From: Halospina sp040196175
GTDB taxonomy: Bacteria; Pseudomonadota; Gammaproteobacteria; Pseudomonadales; Oleiphilaceae
Assembly (NCBI RefSeq): GCF_040196175.1
Contig: NZ_JBEFNF010000003.1
Span: 1 to 64,000, forward strand
Direction of reading: 5' to 3'
Length of the DNA stretch: 64,000 bases
Part shown: one piece after another, positions 51,100-59,985 of the stretch
How positions within the stretch are numbered: the stretch's first letter is position 1
Layout: each line of letters begins with the position of its first letter
Notes under the pieces: model-generated
What the model was told of the DNA's origin: nothing
What the model saw: only the letters and a program-made list of their open reading frames with translations
Databases searched by the model: none
Made by a program: the position numbers and the translations under genes

Positions 51100-51170
51100 C
51101 GCCGCGCTGCCCTTCATCCTGGCAGCCGCGCGCCGTAACCGATTTTGAAACATCTGAAAGTGAGGTCATC

Positions 51171-52709
51171 GTGAGTAAAACTTACACGGATCCGTGCCCG
51201 GCCCAGCTGATCGAGCTGTCACTGGAAAGGAATGAGGGCAAACTCGCCTCCAATGGCTCACTGGTGGTAACAACCGGCGAGCGCACTGGGCGCTCCCCCG
51301 TTGACCGCTTCATCGTGGAGGAGCCCAGCACCGTTAACCAGATCGACTGGGGCAAGATCAATCACCCCTTCGACCCTGACAGGTTCGATGCACTGTGGGA
51401 GCGCGTCCAGGCCTATCTGGGTGAGCGTGAACACTTCACATCCCATGTACACGTAGGCGCCGACCCGAACGTCTACCTGCCGGTGAAGATGACGACTGAG
51501 CTGGCCTGGCAGAACCTGTTCGGTCTGAATCTGTTCATCCGCCCGGATCAGTACAATCCCATCGACAACCCGGAATGGGAGATCCTGAACGCGGCTGACT
51601 TTGAATGCGTGCCCGAGCGGGACGGCACCAACAGCAACGCCAGCGTCATCATCAACTTTGCGCGTAAACGCGTGCTGATCGCGGGCATGCATTACGCCGG
51701 TGAGATGAAAAAGGCCATGTTCTCAGTACAGAACTTCCTGTTACCGGACCATGATGTACTGCCCATGCACTGCTCCGCCAACGTGGGCGATGACGGTGAT
51801 GTGTGCCTGTTCTTCGGCCTTTCCGGTACTGGTAAGACCACTCTTTCCGCCGATCAAAGCCGTTACCTGATCGGTGACGACGAGCACGGCTGGGGTGAGA
51901 ACACCGTCTTCAACCTGGAGGGCGGCTGCTACGCCAAAACCATCGATCTGTCGCGCAAGAACGAGCCCATTATCTGGGATGCGATCAAGTTCGGCGCCCT
52001 TGTCGAGAATGTGGTCGTGGATGAGCAGACCCGGGAACCGGACTACACCGACACCTCCCTCACTGAGAACGGACGCTGCGCTTACCCGCTGGAGCACGTC
52101 GAGAAACGGGTGGTCGAGAACCGTGCTGGCGAGCCCAAGCACATCATCTTCCTGACCTGTGACATGACCGGCGTATTGCCGCCCGTGTCCATTCTTTCAC
52201 GCGAGTCCGCCGCCTACCACTTTCTCAGCGGCTACACCGCGCTGGTGGGCTCCACAGAGATGGGCTCCGACGAGGGATTGAAGTCCACTTTCTCCACCTG
52301 CTTTGGTGCCCCCTTCTTCCCGCGACCAGCCGGCGTCTATGCTGAGCTTCTGATGAAACGCGTGGATGCGTTCGACAGCAAGGTCTTCCTGGTGAATACC
52401 GGCTGGACCGGCGGACCCTATGGCGTGGGTAAGCGCTTCTCAATCCCCACCACGAGGGCCATCATCAACGCCATCCAGGATGGCGAGCTGGACGATACCG
52501 AAACCCAGCATCTGGAGAACCTTAATCTGGACGTACCGACTTCAGTGCCCGGCGTTGAGACCAAGCTTCTGAACCCGCGCCAAACCTGGGACGATCCGGC
52601 CGAGTACGACGCCAAGGCTCAGGAGCTGATCGCCCAATTCGTGGAAAACTTCAGCAAATTCGATGTACCGGATTCAATCATCAATGCCGGCCCGAAGCTG
52701 AACCGCTGA
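51171..52709 (+). CDS. pckA: PckA, phosphoenolpyruvate carboxykinase (ATP)
   Basis: The 512-aa protein has the ATP-type signature: RTGRSPVDRFIV near the N-terminus, the kinase-1a P-loop GLSGTGKTTLS, EGGCYAKTIDL, and the adenine-binding GGPYGVGKRFSI with TRAIINAI. It converts oxaloacetate to PEP, the first committed step of gluconeogenesis, which suits growth on organic acids. It starts with GTG, and GAGG lies 5 bases ahead. A strong terminator follows. Confidence 0.97.
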   Translation: MSKTYTDPCPAQLIELSLERNEGKLASNGSLVVTTGERTGRSPVDRFIVEEPSTVNQIDWGKINHPFDPDRFDALWERVQAYLGEREHFTSHVHVGADPNVYLPVKMTTELAWQNLFGLNLFIRPDQYNPIDNPEWEILNAADFECVPERDGTNSNASVIINFARKRVLIAGMHYAGEMKKAMFSVQNFLLPDHDVLPMHCSANVGDDGDVCLFFGLSGTGKTTLSADQSRYLIGDDEHGWGENTVFNLEGGCYAKTIDLSRKNEPIIWDAIKFGALVENVVVDEQTREPDYTDTSLTENGRCAYPLEHVEKRVVENRAGEPKHIIFLTCDMTGVLPPVSILSRESAAYHFLSGYTALVGSTEMGSDEGLKSTFSTCFGAPFFPRPAGVYAELLMKRVDAFDSKVFLVNTGWTGGPYGVGKRFSIPTTRAIINAIQDGELDDTETQHLENLNLDVPTSVPGVETKLLNPRQTWDDPAEYDAKAQELIAQFVENFSKFDVPDSIINAGPKLNR

Positions 52710-52744
52710 ACCGGCTCAAGCGCCCGTCGGGGCGCTTACCCTGA

Positions 52745-52780
52745 AAGGCCCCGGTGGTGTGATCACGCCGGGGCTTTTTT
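52745..52780 (+). terminator. Rho-independent terminator of pckA
   Basis: GCCCCGG (52748-52754) pairs with CCGGGGC (52768-52774) and is followed by six T. A weaker hairpin (AGCGCCC/GGGCGCT, about 52719-52736) precedes it. On the minus strand the T-run is short, so it may serve the convergent TRAP gene only weakly. Confidence 0.85.
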
Positions 52781-52794
52781 GCGTTGGGGCTTGG

Positions 52795-54858
52795 TTAAAG
52801 GGCGTACAAAAGAAGCGGCACAAAAGCAACCAGCACGAGCGCCGCTCCCATCACTAGCATGGGCATCAGAATCCGCTCATGGCGTTGATAAAAGCTGCCG
52901 CCACTGGCCTCCGTCTGCGCCAGGCGCACTTCCTGATCCCCCACAACCTGCCGCGTAAGGAGGTGGTTCAGGGAAACGGGCGGCGTCAGGTAGCCCAGCT
53001 CGAACGCCACCAGCGTCACCATCCAGAAGTGCACCGGGTCAATGCCGCTCTGGTAGGCGAAGGTGGCCACGGTGGCACTCACCAGGATGACTGCACCAAA
53101 GGCGTCCATGATCATCCCCAGACCCACCAACAACAGCACCATCAGGCCCATAGCCAGCCAGGGGCTCGCCACGCTGTCCGGGAACAATGCCATAAGCTCG
53201 GCGCGCTCGATCACACCGCCCAGACTGATGGAGAGCCCGAACAGCAACAACAGCGCACCGATTTCAGCAGTGGTATCACTGGTAGCGTGGCGCAGGCTGG
53301 CCTCGAAGCCACTGTTGGCCTGGCCACCAGCGGTCTGCAGCAGCTCCCGACCCCGGAAGCGGATAGCCTCAAAAACCAGCACACTTAGCAACATCACCGG
53401 CAGGATACGTGGTGCGGAGAATTCATCCAGAGTCACGCCCAGCCCCCAACTGTAGACCAGGACGACACCGGCCACGACCAGCGCGTACGGAATCAGCGGC
53501 CGCAGGGCCTGGAGCATCTCCGGGATGGCCTGCCCCGGCGGTGCCAGCTTCACCCGGCTTTGGCGGTTAACCAGCATGGTCACCACTAAGAACAGCACCG
53601 CCGAGAGCATAAAGACAATGGCGCCCCAACTGAAGAGCTCATCCGTCGTGACCTCACGATTAAGCATGGCAATAACCACCACCAGCAGGCAAGGTCGCAG
53701 CACCACGCCCATGGATCCGGACATCGCAGTAGCGGCCAGGGCCAGCTGACGGCGGGCACCGGCGGCGCGCAGCTCGTGGTAGATGACGGCCCCGGCGGCA
53801 ATCACGAAAATACCCGAGGCACCGGTATAAGCGGTGGGAATGGCCGCCACCACCACGGCCACAGTGGCCAGTAGTTCCGGTGGCATGCCCAGGGGCCGGA
53901 AGACGTCAAACACCAGGGTCGCCACTCGGGTCTGTTTGAGCATCATACCCGCCCAGACGTAAAGCGCCACGTTCACGAAGATCTCCGAGTGCTCCATAAG
54001 CGCACCCAGATAGACGCCGATGCCCTGCATGTAACCAAAGCTCAGGAAGTAGGCGCCAGAGATGAAGCACATCACCGCATACAGCGGGATTGTTGCCAGT
54101 GCCGGCAGGAGGCGGCCGCCGCTGCGCAGGCCCAACGGCTCCCGCAGCAGCCGGTAGATACTGGCTACCGTCAGCACCGCGAAGCAGAACACCCAGAGCA
54201 GGTTCAGCATATCCCGGGCCGGTGGCACTACGTCCATGGACTGGTGCACATGGTTGCGGTAGATCCAGCTAGAGGCCATCAACATCACATTGGCAATGGT
54301 CTGGGCGCTGTAGGAGATCCGGTAGTCCGTGCGAGTTTCGATGCCCCGGATAGCGATCTGGTGGCGCCCCAGCGTCGCCGTCGCCGCACAGATGGCGACC
54401 AGCAGGATCAACAGCGGGCGTTGCCAGTTGAGGCCGACCGCCGTCAGCTCCGCCAAGCCCTGCTCCATGCTGCGGTACAGCCTTACCGGCGTAGTGATCC
54501 GTTCCTTTGTGGCCTGGTACTGGAGATGGCTGGCCTCGCAAGCGCGCTGAGCGGCGATCACGGAACGGCGAATGGCCCCGCGGTCGACCTCGGATTCACC
54601 CAGCAGGCCCGCGATCTCGTCGTCCAGTTTGCGTTCCGCCACTCGGTCGACTTTGGACTCAACGTCCACCATGGGATTGCAATCCGGCTTCTGCGGGTCC
54701 TCGCGCAGCTGGTAATAGCCGGACCAGAAATGCTCTCCGAGTTGGAGTGCCTTATTGTGGAAGTCCGTGGTCGTGGCCAGGAACACAAACAGAAGAAGAA
54801 TCAGGCAAGCCGGCAGCGACGAGAACCATTCGATGCCGGTACGGCGTGGCAGACCCAT
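52795..54858 (-). CDS. TRAP transporter permease, fused DctQ-DctM type
   Basis: The 687-aa membrane protein has an N-terminal helix and a periplasmic, charged segment (about 35-135). Four helices in the DctQ position (about 145-260) follow, then the large DctM part (GYMQGIGVYLGALM, TAYTGASGIFVIAAGAVIYHEL, LMVLLLVGLGMIMDAFGAVIL, PPVSLNHLLTRQ). It should use a sodium or proton gradient with a binding protein to import an organic acid. The binding protein gene lies directly upstream. No clear ribosome site precedes 54858. Confidence 0.85.
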   Translation of the reverse strand: MGLPRRTGIEWFSSLPACLILLLFVFLATTTDFHNKALQLGEHFWSGYYQLREDPQKPDCNPMVDVESKVDRVAERKLDDEIAGLLGESEVDRGAIRRSVIAAQRACEASHLQYQATKERITTPVRLYRSMEQGLAELTAVGLNWQRPLLILLVAICAATATLGRHQIAIRGIETRTDYRISYSAQTIANVMLMASSWIYRNHVHQSMDVVPPARDMLNLLWVFCFAVLTVASIYRLLREPLGLRSGGRLLPALATIPLYAVMCFISGAYFLSFGYMQGIGVYLGALMEHSEIFVNVALYVWAGMMLKQTRVATLVFDVFRPLGMPPELLATVAVVVAAIPTAYTGASGIFVIAAGAVIYHELRAAGARRQLALAATAMSGSMGVVLRPCLLVVVIAMLNREVTTDELFSWGAIVFMLSAVLFLVVTMLVNRQSRVKLAPPGQAIPEMLQALRPLIPYALVVAGVVLVYSWGLGVTLDEFSAPRILPVMLLSVLVFEAIRFRGRELLQTAGGQANSGFEASLRHATSDTTAEIGALLLLFGLSISLGGVIERAELMALFPDSVASPWLAMGLMVLLLVGLGMIMDAFGAVILVSATVATFAYQSGIDPVHFWMVTLVAFELGYLTPPVSLNHLLTRQVVGDQEVRLAQTEASGGSFYQRHERILMPMLVMGAALVLVAFVPLLLYAL

Positions 54859-54884
54859 ACAGCAGACCCGGTCAGTTGGTGGCT

Positions 54885-55907
54885 TCAGCCCTCAGAGCGG
54901 GCGCATTCCGCACGTGAAGGCTCCACCCGACAGCGGATGCCACGCATCAGCTTGAGCGCCGTCGCGTCAAACTCGCCTTCGTCACGCAACTGATCACGCA
55001 CCTCACGGAGCATGGCATCGTATTCATGGCGCTGCTGTTCCGTGGGCTGCATCCAGTACTTTTCCTTAACCTTGGACTCAGCGTCCTCGATAATCCCATA
55101 AGCCTCGTCCACGCGGCTGAAGGCATAGTCACGCACCTGGCTCACGTACTCCTCAGGGAAGGCGTCGCGCCGCACAATGACCTGGAAGTTCATCTGCGCC
55201 AGGGTGTAGTCAAGAATGGCGCCATTCTCACCCAGCCCCTTATAGAGCTCCAGCGGCTCATACGCCACCGCCGGAGCATAGGCGGCATCCACACTGCCGT
55301 TATTGAAGCGCCCTGAAAAATTGGAGGTGCTGGAGCCAACCACGGAGGCACCCACATGCCGCACCATGGTGATAGAGGCTTTGTCGTGGTCCAGCGTGGC
55401 GATGCGTTTGCCCTGGAGCTCTTCCACGGTATTGATGGCGCGGTCATCCAGGAAAAGGTAAACCGCGCCCGCCGGCAGCACGCCCACCACCTCGTACTTG
55501 TCGGTCCGCAGGTACTTGCGGGCATTATCCTGGCTGAGGATCTGCATCAGCATGCGCATCTCCTCCTCGCCCGGAATCGCACCCATGGCCTCCAGCGAGC
55601 CGGTAAAGCGGTTGAAGTCGCGGGCCATGGTTCCGGTCAGAAGGACAAAGTCGCACTGGCCGTTGCGGAATTCCTCGGCGGCTATCTTCTCGCTGGTGTA
55701 GGCGCGCATATCCAGCTCCACACCGTGTTCCAGCGCCATGGGGCGGGCCGACTGCATCAACTCGAACAGCGGGCCGTTGGCGCCCACGGGATCGAAAACG
55801 CAGAAGCTGCGCTTGATGACATCGTCTTGCTGGGCGCTGGCGCTCAGGGGGGTACCCAGCGTTACGGCAGCCAGCGCGATCATGAGTGTGCGTTTCAGGG
55901 TTGTCAT
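54885..55907 (-). CDS. Periplasmic solute-binding protein (AdeT-like)
   Basis: The 340-aa protein has a signal peptide ending SASA (about residue 25), then the periplasmic-binding fold with FCVFDPVGANGPLFELMQ, GQCDFVLLTG, RAINTVEELQGKRIATLDHDK and GSVDAAYAPAVAYEPLELYKG. This fits the putative solute-binding family once called AdeT and wrongly linked to RND efflux. With the fused TRAP permease downstream it is best seen as the binding subunit. GGAGGAA precedes the ATG. The ligand is unknown. Confidence 0.82.
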   Translation of the reverse strand: MTTLKRTLMIALAAVTLGTPLSASAQQDDVIKRSFCVFDPVGANGPLFELMQSARPMALEHGVELDMRAYTSEKIAAEEFRNGQCDFVLLTGTMARDFNRFTGSLEAMGAIPGEEEMRMLMQILSQDNARKYLRTDKYEVVGVLPAGAVYLFLDDRAINTVEELQGKRIATLDHDKASITMVRHVGASVVGSSTSNFSGRFNNGSVDAAYAPAVAYEPLELYKGLGENGAILDYTLAQMNFQVIVRRDAFPEEYVSQVRDYAFSRVDEAYGIIEDAESKVKEKYWMQPTEQQRHEYDAMLREVRDQLRDEGEFDATALKLMRGIRCRVEPSRAECARSEG

Positions 55908-55926
55908 CTCTATTCCTCCACGCCCG

Positions 55927-56985
55927 TTACATCAGTTCATTCAGGTCAATGGTTTCGGATTCCGGGTCCGGATCATCCCAGAACTCGCCCAGCTGGCCAG
56001 TGGGCGTACGATGGCCCTGGGCTCGCGTCCAGAGCCGATCTGAAAGGGCCTGAATATGGCGCGTCGCCGTCTCGTCAATCATCACCCAGTCCTCAGCGGC
56101 GGGCTTGGCTTCAATGGCCGACGCATGGCGACGGATCACGTCCCGCATCATGGCGCGGTCACCCGCATTCTCAGCGGCGACCGCGTGGAAGACGTGGGCA
56201 AGCCGCACGCCGGCTTCTTCGCCCTTGCGGCTGGCTTTTTCCAGCTGTTTGAACGGTTCGGCATCATCCGGCGCGGCGGAGGGCAGCATGGCCCAGACAG
56301 CGGCCTGCATAGCACCCGGAGCGCCCCACCAGCGATCGTCATCCAGACACTCCGTTGCTCGGGCAACCCGCGAGCCGATGTTGTTGGGAATACCCAGCTG
56401 TTCGCCCGCGCGCACCTGGGTATTCATGGCCTGCAGGCCGGAAATCAAACCGGCCAGGAACATGAACTGGTCCGTCTCCGTTTCAAGGCGTTCTGCGGGG
56501 CACTTGCCGTTACCCACATGGCCGTAATGCTCATTCATGCGTTTCCAGGCTTCATGGAAGCGCAGAGCCGCTTCCCGGTAATGACGACTGGCGGCATAAC
56601 GAGCGTCCTGTGCAGCATCCGGGTCGCGATCACGCATCAGGCGCTCGTACTGCAGGTCCTGCTCACGCGCCCGGGTTTCGGAGCAACCGGCAGCGGAGAG
56701 GTGCATCATGATGCCAAGCTGGTTGGGGTCATCTGTCACCCGTCCAAAAGACATCATCAATGGGGTCGTCGCCTCACTCATGGCGCAGGACATGCCGACG
56801 TCAGCCTGTTGCAGCACATAGGGCGTGGTATGTTCCTTTGACAGCCCCTGCATCACGTTGCCACTCGTGGCGTACATGTGATGGCGGATCATCGAACAAC
56901 CGCCCAGCATGGCCGCGAGCACAAGCAGCACGATGGTTCGCGCCCAGAATCGGGGCCTGGCCACACCAGAGAGGATTGCGGTCAT
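55927..56985 (-). CDS. Lipoprotein accompanying the TRAP-like system (possibly TatT-like)
   Basis: The 352-aa protein has an N-terminal membrane leader with lipobox MLGGC (Cys30), followed by an all-helical, repeat-like body: HTTPYVLQQADVGMSCAMSEA, RYAASRHYREAALRFHEAW and FKQLEKASRKGEEAGVRLAHV. Helical TPR-type lipoproteins (TatT) work with some TRAP binding proteins, for example in Treponema. Here the order lipoprotein, binding protein, permease suggests the same role. This is inference from fold-like pattern and position. GAGG lies 7 bases before the ATG. Confidence 0.65.
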   Translation of the reverse strand: MTAILSGVARPRFWARTIVLLVLAAMLGGCSMIRHHMYATSGNVMQGLSKEHTTPYVLQQADVGMSCAMSEATTPLMMSFGRVTDDPNQLGIMMHLSAAGCSETRAREQDLQYERLMRDRDPDAAQDARYAASRHYREAALRFHEAWKRMNEHYGHVGNGKCPAERLETETDQFMFLAGLISGLQAMNTQVRAGEQLGIPNNIGSRVARATECLDDDRWWGAPGAMQAAVWAMLPSAAPDDAEPFKQLEKASRKGEEAGVRLAHVFHAVAAENAGDRAMMRDVIRRHASAIEAKPAAEDWVMIDETATRHIQALSDRLWTRAQGHRTPTGQLGEFWDDPDPESETIDLNELM

Positions 56986-57134
56986 GGTTGGTCCTCAACT
57001 TTTTTTTGATTGTTGTTGCGCGTGTGCAGCGAATACCCGCAGCACCGTCATAGCCCGTCATATCCAAGGCGGCATTATGCGTAACCCTTGGATCAATTTG
57101 TGAGACCAATACCACAAAGCCTGGTATGAGACTG

Positions 57135-57149
57135 TTCCCACGCTGGGAA
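57135..57149. promoter_or_regulatory. Perfect palindrome upstream of the HU promoter
   Basis: TTCCCA-CGC-TGGGAA is an exact inverted repeat ending 17 bases before the -35 box of the HU-family gene. It has the size of a dimeric repressor or activator site. Its position just ahead of -35 would suit an activator. Confidence 0.45.
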
Positions 57150-57166
57150 AGGCTTCCAAAAAGGGT

Positions 57167-57194
57167 TTGACAGCAGACGAAGGTGGGCTATACC
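57167..57194 (+). promoter_or_regulatory. Strong sigma-70 promoter of the HU-family gene
   Basis: The -35 box TTGACA is perfect (57167-57172), and TATACC (57189-57194) lies 16 bases downstream. The start codon is 42 bases further on, with GAGGAG 9 bases ahead of it. Confidence 0.75.
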
Positions 57195-57235
57195 TGGACG
57201 GTATTGACCGCAACGATCAAGAGGAGAACCAAACC

Positions 57236-57508
57236 ATGCGTAAACCGGAACTGGCATCGGCCATCGCCGAGGAAGCAGGGCTATCCAAAGGCAAGGCTCA
57301 AGAAGTGCTGAACGCCGTCACGGATCAGATCACCGCGGCTCTCGCAAAGGACGAGGGCGTTACCCTGCCGGGCTTTGGCAGTTTCACCGTGCGTGAACGC
57401 AGCGCGCGCACCGGTCGGAATCCACAGACGGGTGCCTCCATCCAGATTCCGGCGAGCAAATCAGTGGGCTTTAAAGCGGGCAAACCTCTGCGCGAGGCCA
57501 TCGAGTAA
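57236..57508 (+). CDS. HU-family DNA-binding protein
   Basis: The 90-aa protein starts at ATG 57236 (MRKPELASAIAEEAGLSK). It has the family signature GFGSFTVRERSARTGRNPQTG and the DNA-clasping arms followed by ASKSVGFKAGKPLREAI. HU-like proteins bend and compact DNA. The strong promoter agrees with high expression. Whether it is the main HU or an extra paralogue cannot be told from this window. Confidence 0.95.
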   Translation: MRKPELASAIAEEAGLSKGKAQEVLNAVTDQITAALAKDEGVTLPGFGSFTVRERSARTGRNPQTGASIQIPASKSVGFKAGKPLREAIE

Positions 57509-57524
57509 GATCCGGGCACCGGCC

Positions 57525-57695
57525 TTACCCGGGATTGTCATCCTTACCTGCCTCAAGCCGTGCCAGCCGTCGCTCGATAGAAGTCAGTTCCGTCTGCATG
57601 GCCGCCTGGCGATCCAGAGCATCGCCGGTGTTGCGGGCAATCCGCCACAACAGCCAGGCGATGACGGCAAGCAGCAGTGTTGCAATCCAGCTCAT
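57525..57695 (-). CDS. 56-aa membrane protein coupled to the inactive dihydroorotase gene
   Basis: Starting at ATG 57695, the protein is MSWIATLLLAVIAWLLWRIA, then a charged, heptad-like stretch (RQAAMQTELTSIERRLARLE) and a short tail. The start overlaps the preceding stop as ATGA, so translation is coupled. It predicts one N-terminal membrane helix with a cytoplasmic coiled coil. Codon use and the clean structure favour a real gene. I know of no assigned function. Confidence 0.7.
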   Translation of the reverse strand: MSWIATLLLAVIAWLLWRIARNTGDALDRQAAMQTELTSIERRLARLEAGKDDNPG

Positions 57696-58981
57696 GACCC
57701 GTTTCCCCCATGCTCATGCCGGATACGACCGTCCACCGCGGTCAGCGTAACAATGCCGGGCAATTCCCGATCTCTCACCGGCAGGTGGGCCCCGGCGGAA
57801 AACAGGGACCCAGCTGCGGGCATCCAGCGCTGCTCCGGTGCTATAAGCGTCAGATCCGCCGGCGCGCCCTCGGCGATCACCGGTGCCTCCAGGTCCAGCA
57901 CCCGCGCGGGCCCCGTGATCAATGCCTGCAGCAGCCCCTCGCGCGAAAGTTCCCCGGCGGCCACCCGTTCCAGCCCCAGCGACAGGGTTGATTCCACGGT
58001 GGAAAGCCCGGGCTGGGTCTCCGGGAAAGGCGCAAGCTTGGCGGCTTCATCCGAGGGGCGGTGCTGGCTGACGATGGCATCAATCACGCCGCTTTCCACG
58101 CCCTCGAGCAACGCCCGTCGATCGGCTTCCGTGCGCAGCGGCGGACGGCAGTGGAAGGTCCCGTTGTAGCCCTCAATGGCCTGCTCAGTAGCCACCAGAT
58201 GGCTGATGCCCACTTCAGCGGTCACGTTGTGCCCGGCCTCCTTGGCGGCCTGGACCAGTGCCACCGAGCGGGCACAGCTCAGCGGTCCAAGATGCAGGTT
58301 CGCGCCGGTTTCCTCGGCCAGCATCAGGAGTTCACTCACGGCCGTTGTCTCAGCTACTTGCGGAATTCCCGGCAAGCCCAGGCCGGCGGCGACCAGCCCA
58401 TCGTGGGCACAGCCATCGGAGGCCAGAGAGGCATTCTCGGGCTGCAGGAAAAGCCGGAGACCGAAAGTGTGAGCATACGCCATGCACCGGCGCAGCACCC
58501 GCGAGCTGGTGGTGGCATGGCCGCCGTTGCCAAGGGCGACACAGCCGCCCCGGGTCAGCGCCACCATGTCACTAAGGCGCTCACCCTGCAGCCCCCGCGT
58601 CACTGCGCCTACTGGCAGAACCCGGGTGTGGCCGTTGCGTGCGGCCATGTCCAGAATCAGGTGAGTCACGGCGCCGGAGTCGTTGACCGGGCTGGTATTC
58701 GGGGTGGTACAGACGGTTGTGAAGCCACCGCGCGACGCGGCGCGGGTTTCACTTTCGATGCTGCCACCACGGTCACTGCCCGGTTCAGGCAGGTGGCAGT
58801 TAAGATCAATCAGCCCCGGCAACAACCACTGGCCGCAGCCGTCTACCACACGCTCCACCCGGTAACCGGAAAGATCGCTGCCCAGCGCAGCAATACGACC
58901 ATCGGCTACGAGCACCGAGGTGCATTCCGCCGCCGGCTCACCATTGGTGACAGGGTGAATGTTATCGACGCGCCACTTCAC
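57692..58981 (-). CDS. pyrC': Inactive dihydroorotase-like partner of PyrB (PyrC')
   Basis: The 429-aa protein has the class I dihydroorotase layout, but catalytic metal ligands are lost: the usual D-x-H-x-H reads DLNCH (59-63), so the first metal His is Asn61. Such pseudo-dihydroorotases in Pseudomonas have no activity but are needed to hold aspartate transcarbamoylase in its active dodecamer. It overlaps pyrB by four bases. A true dihydroorotase must be encoded elsewhere. Confidence 0.9.
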   Translation of the reverse strand: MKWRVDNIHPVTNGEPAAECTSVLVADGRIAALGSDLSGYRVERVVDGCGQWLLPGLIDLNCHLPEPGSDRGGSIESETRAASRGGFTTVCTTPNTSPVNDSGAVTHLILDMAARNGHTRVLPVGAVTRGLQGERLSDMVALTRGGCVALGNGGHATTSSRVLRRCMAYAHTFGLRLFLQPENASLASDGCAHDGLVAAGLGLPGIPQVAETTAVSELLMLAEETGANLHLGPLSCARSVALVQAAKEAGHNVTAEVGISHLVATEQAIEGYNGTFHCRPPLRTEADRRALLEGVESGVIDAIVSQHRPSDEAAKLAPFPETQPGLSTVESTLSLGLERVAAGELSREGLLQALITGPARVLDLEAPVIAEGAPADLTLIAPEQRWMPAAGSLFSAGAHLPVRDRELPGIVTLTAVDGRIRHEHGGNGS

Positions 58982-59985
58982 GGTGAAGCCACTCCCTCTC
59001 CGGTTGCAGACTGGCGTTCATTGAGCTGGCCGCCCATCGCCATGGACATAACAGCCATACGCACTGCAATGCCATTGGTCACCTGCCCCAGGATCACCGA
59101 CTGTGGGCCGTCCGCCACGGCGGATTCAATCTCCACCCCCCGGTTAATGGGGCCTGGGTGCATGACCAGCGCACCGGGATTGGCATAAGCCAGCTTCTCG
59201 CGGTTGAGGCCGTACATGCGATAGAACTCACTCTCACTCGGCAGCAGCGCCCCTTCCATGCGTTCGCGCTGGAGCCGCAGCATGATGATCACATCAACGT
59301 TGCGCAGGCCTTCTTCCATGCGGTGGAAAACCCGCGCGCCCAGAGCCTCGGGGTCATGGGGCAAAAGGGTATCCGGTGCAATCAGCCGGACCTCGTCCAC
59401 ACCCAGGGCGTTGAGCGCCCGGATCTGGGATCGGGCCACCCGCGAATGCTGGATATCACCCACAATCGCCACACGAAGACCGCTGAAGGTTGTCATATGC
59501 TGGCGGATGGTCAGAACGTCGAGCATGGCCTGAGTAGGATGTTCATGGCGTCCGTCGCCGGCGTTGATGATGGCGACATCGGGCGTCACGGACTGGGCGA
59601 TGAAATGCGGCGCCCCGCTCTGCGAATGGCGGATTACGAACATATCACTGGCCATGGCGCGCAGGTTGAGCAGAGTATCCGAGAGAGATTCGCCCTTGGA
59701 GGTCGCGGAGGTGCCAATATCAAGGTTGAGCACGTCTGCCGAAAGCCGCTTGGCCGCCAGCTCAAAGGTGCTGCGCGTGCGGGTGCTGGGCTCGAAGAAC
59801 AGATTGACCAGGGTTCGCCCACGCAGCAGTGGCACCTTCTTGATGGTGCGCTCGCCCACTTCGATGAACGAGTCGGCAGTATCCAGTATGCGGGTAAGCA
59901 GAGGTTTGTCCAGTCCCTCAATGGCGAGGAAGTGGCGCAGCTCTCCGTCGGCGGTCAGCTGCAGTCGGCGGCTGTTGTCAGGCAT
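58978..59985 (-). CDS. pyrB: PyrB, aspartate carbamoyltransferase catalytic subunit
   Basis: The 335-aa protein has the carbamoyl-phosphate-binding FFEPSTRTRSTFELA, then SGAPHFIAQ, DGRHEHPTQAMLDVLT and, near the end, VMHPGPINRGVEI. It condenses carbamoyl phosphate with aspartate in pyrimidine synthesis. The N-terminal extension of about 10-15 residues is typical of the Pseudomonas class that pairs with PyrC'. Its start overlaps pyrR by eight bases. Confidence 0.97.
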   Translation of the reverse strand: MPDNSRRLQLTADGELRHFLAIEGLDKPLLTRILDTADSFIEVGERTIKKVPLLRGRTLVNLFFEPSTRTRSTFELAAKRLSADVLNLDIGTSATSKGESLSDTLLNLRAMASDMFVIRHSQSGAPHFIAQSVTPDVAIINAGDGRHEHPTQAMLDVLTIRQHMTTFSGLRVAIVGDIQHSRVARSQIRALNALGVDEVRLIAPDTLLPHDPEALGARVFHRMEEGLRNVDVIIMLRLQRERMEGALLPSESEFYRMYGLNREKLAYANPGALVMHPGPINRGVEIESAVADGPQSVILGQVTNGIAVRMAVMSMAMGGQLNERQSATGEGVASP

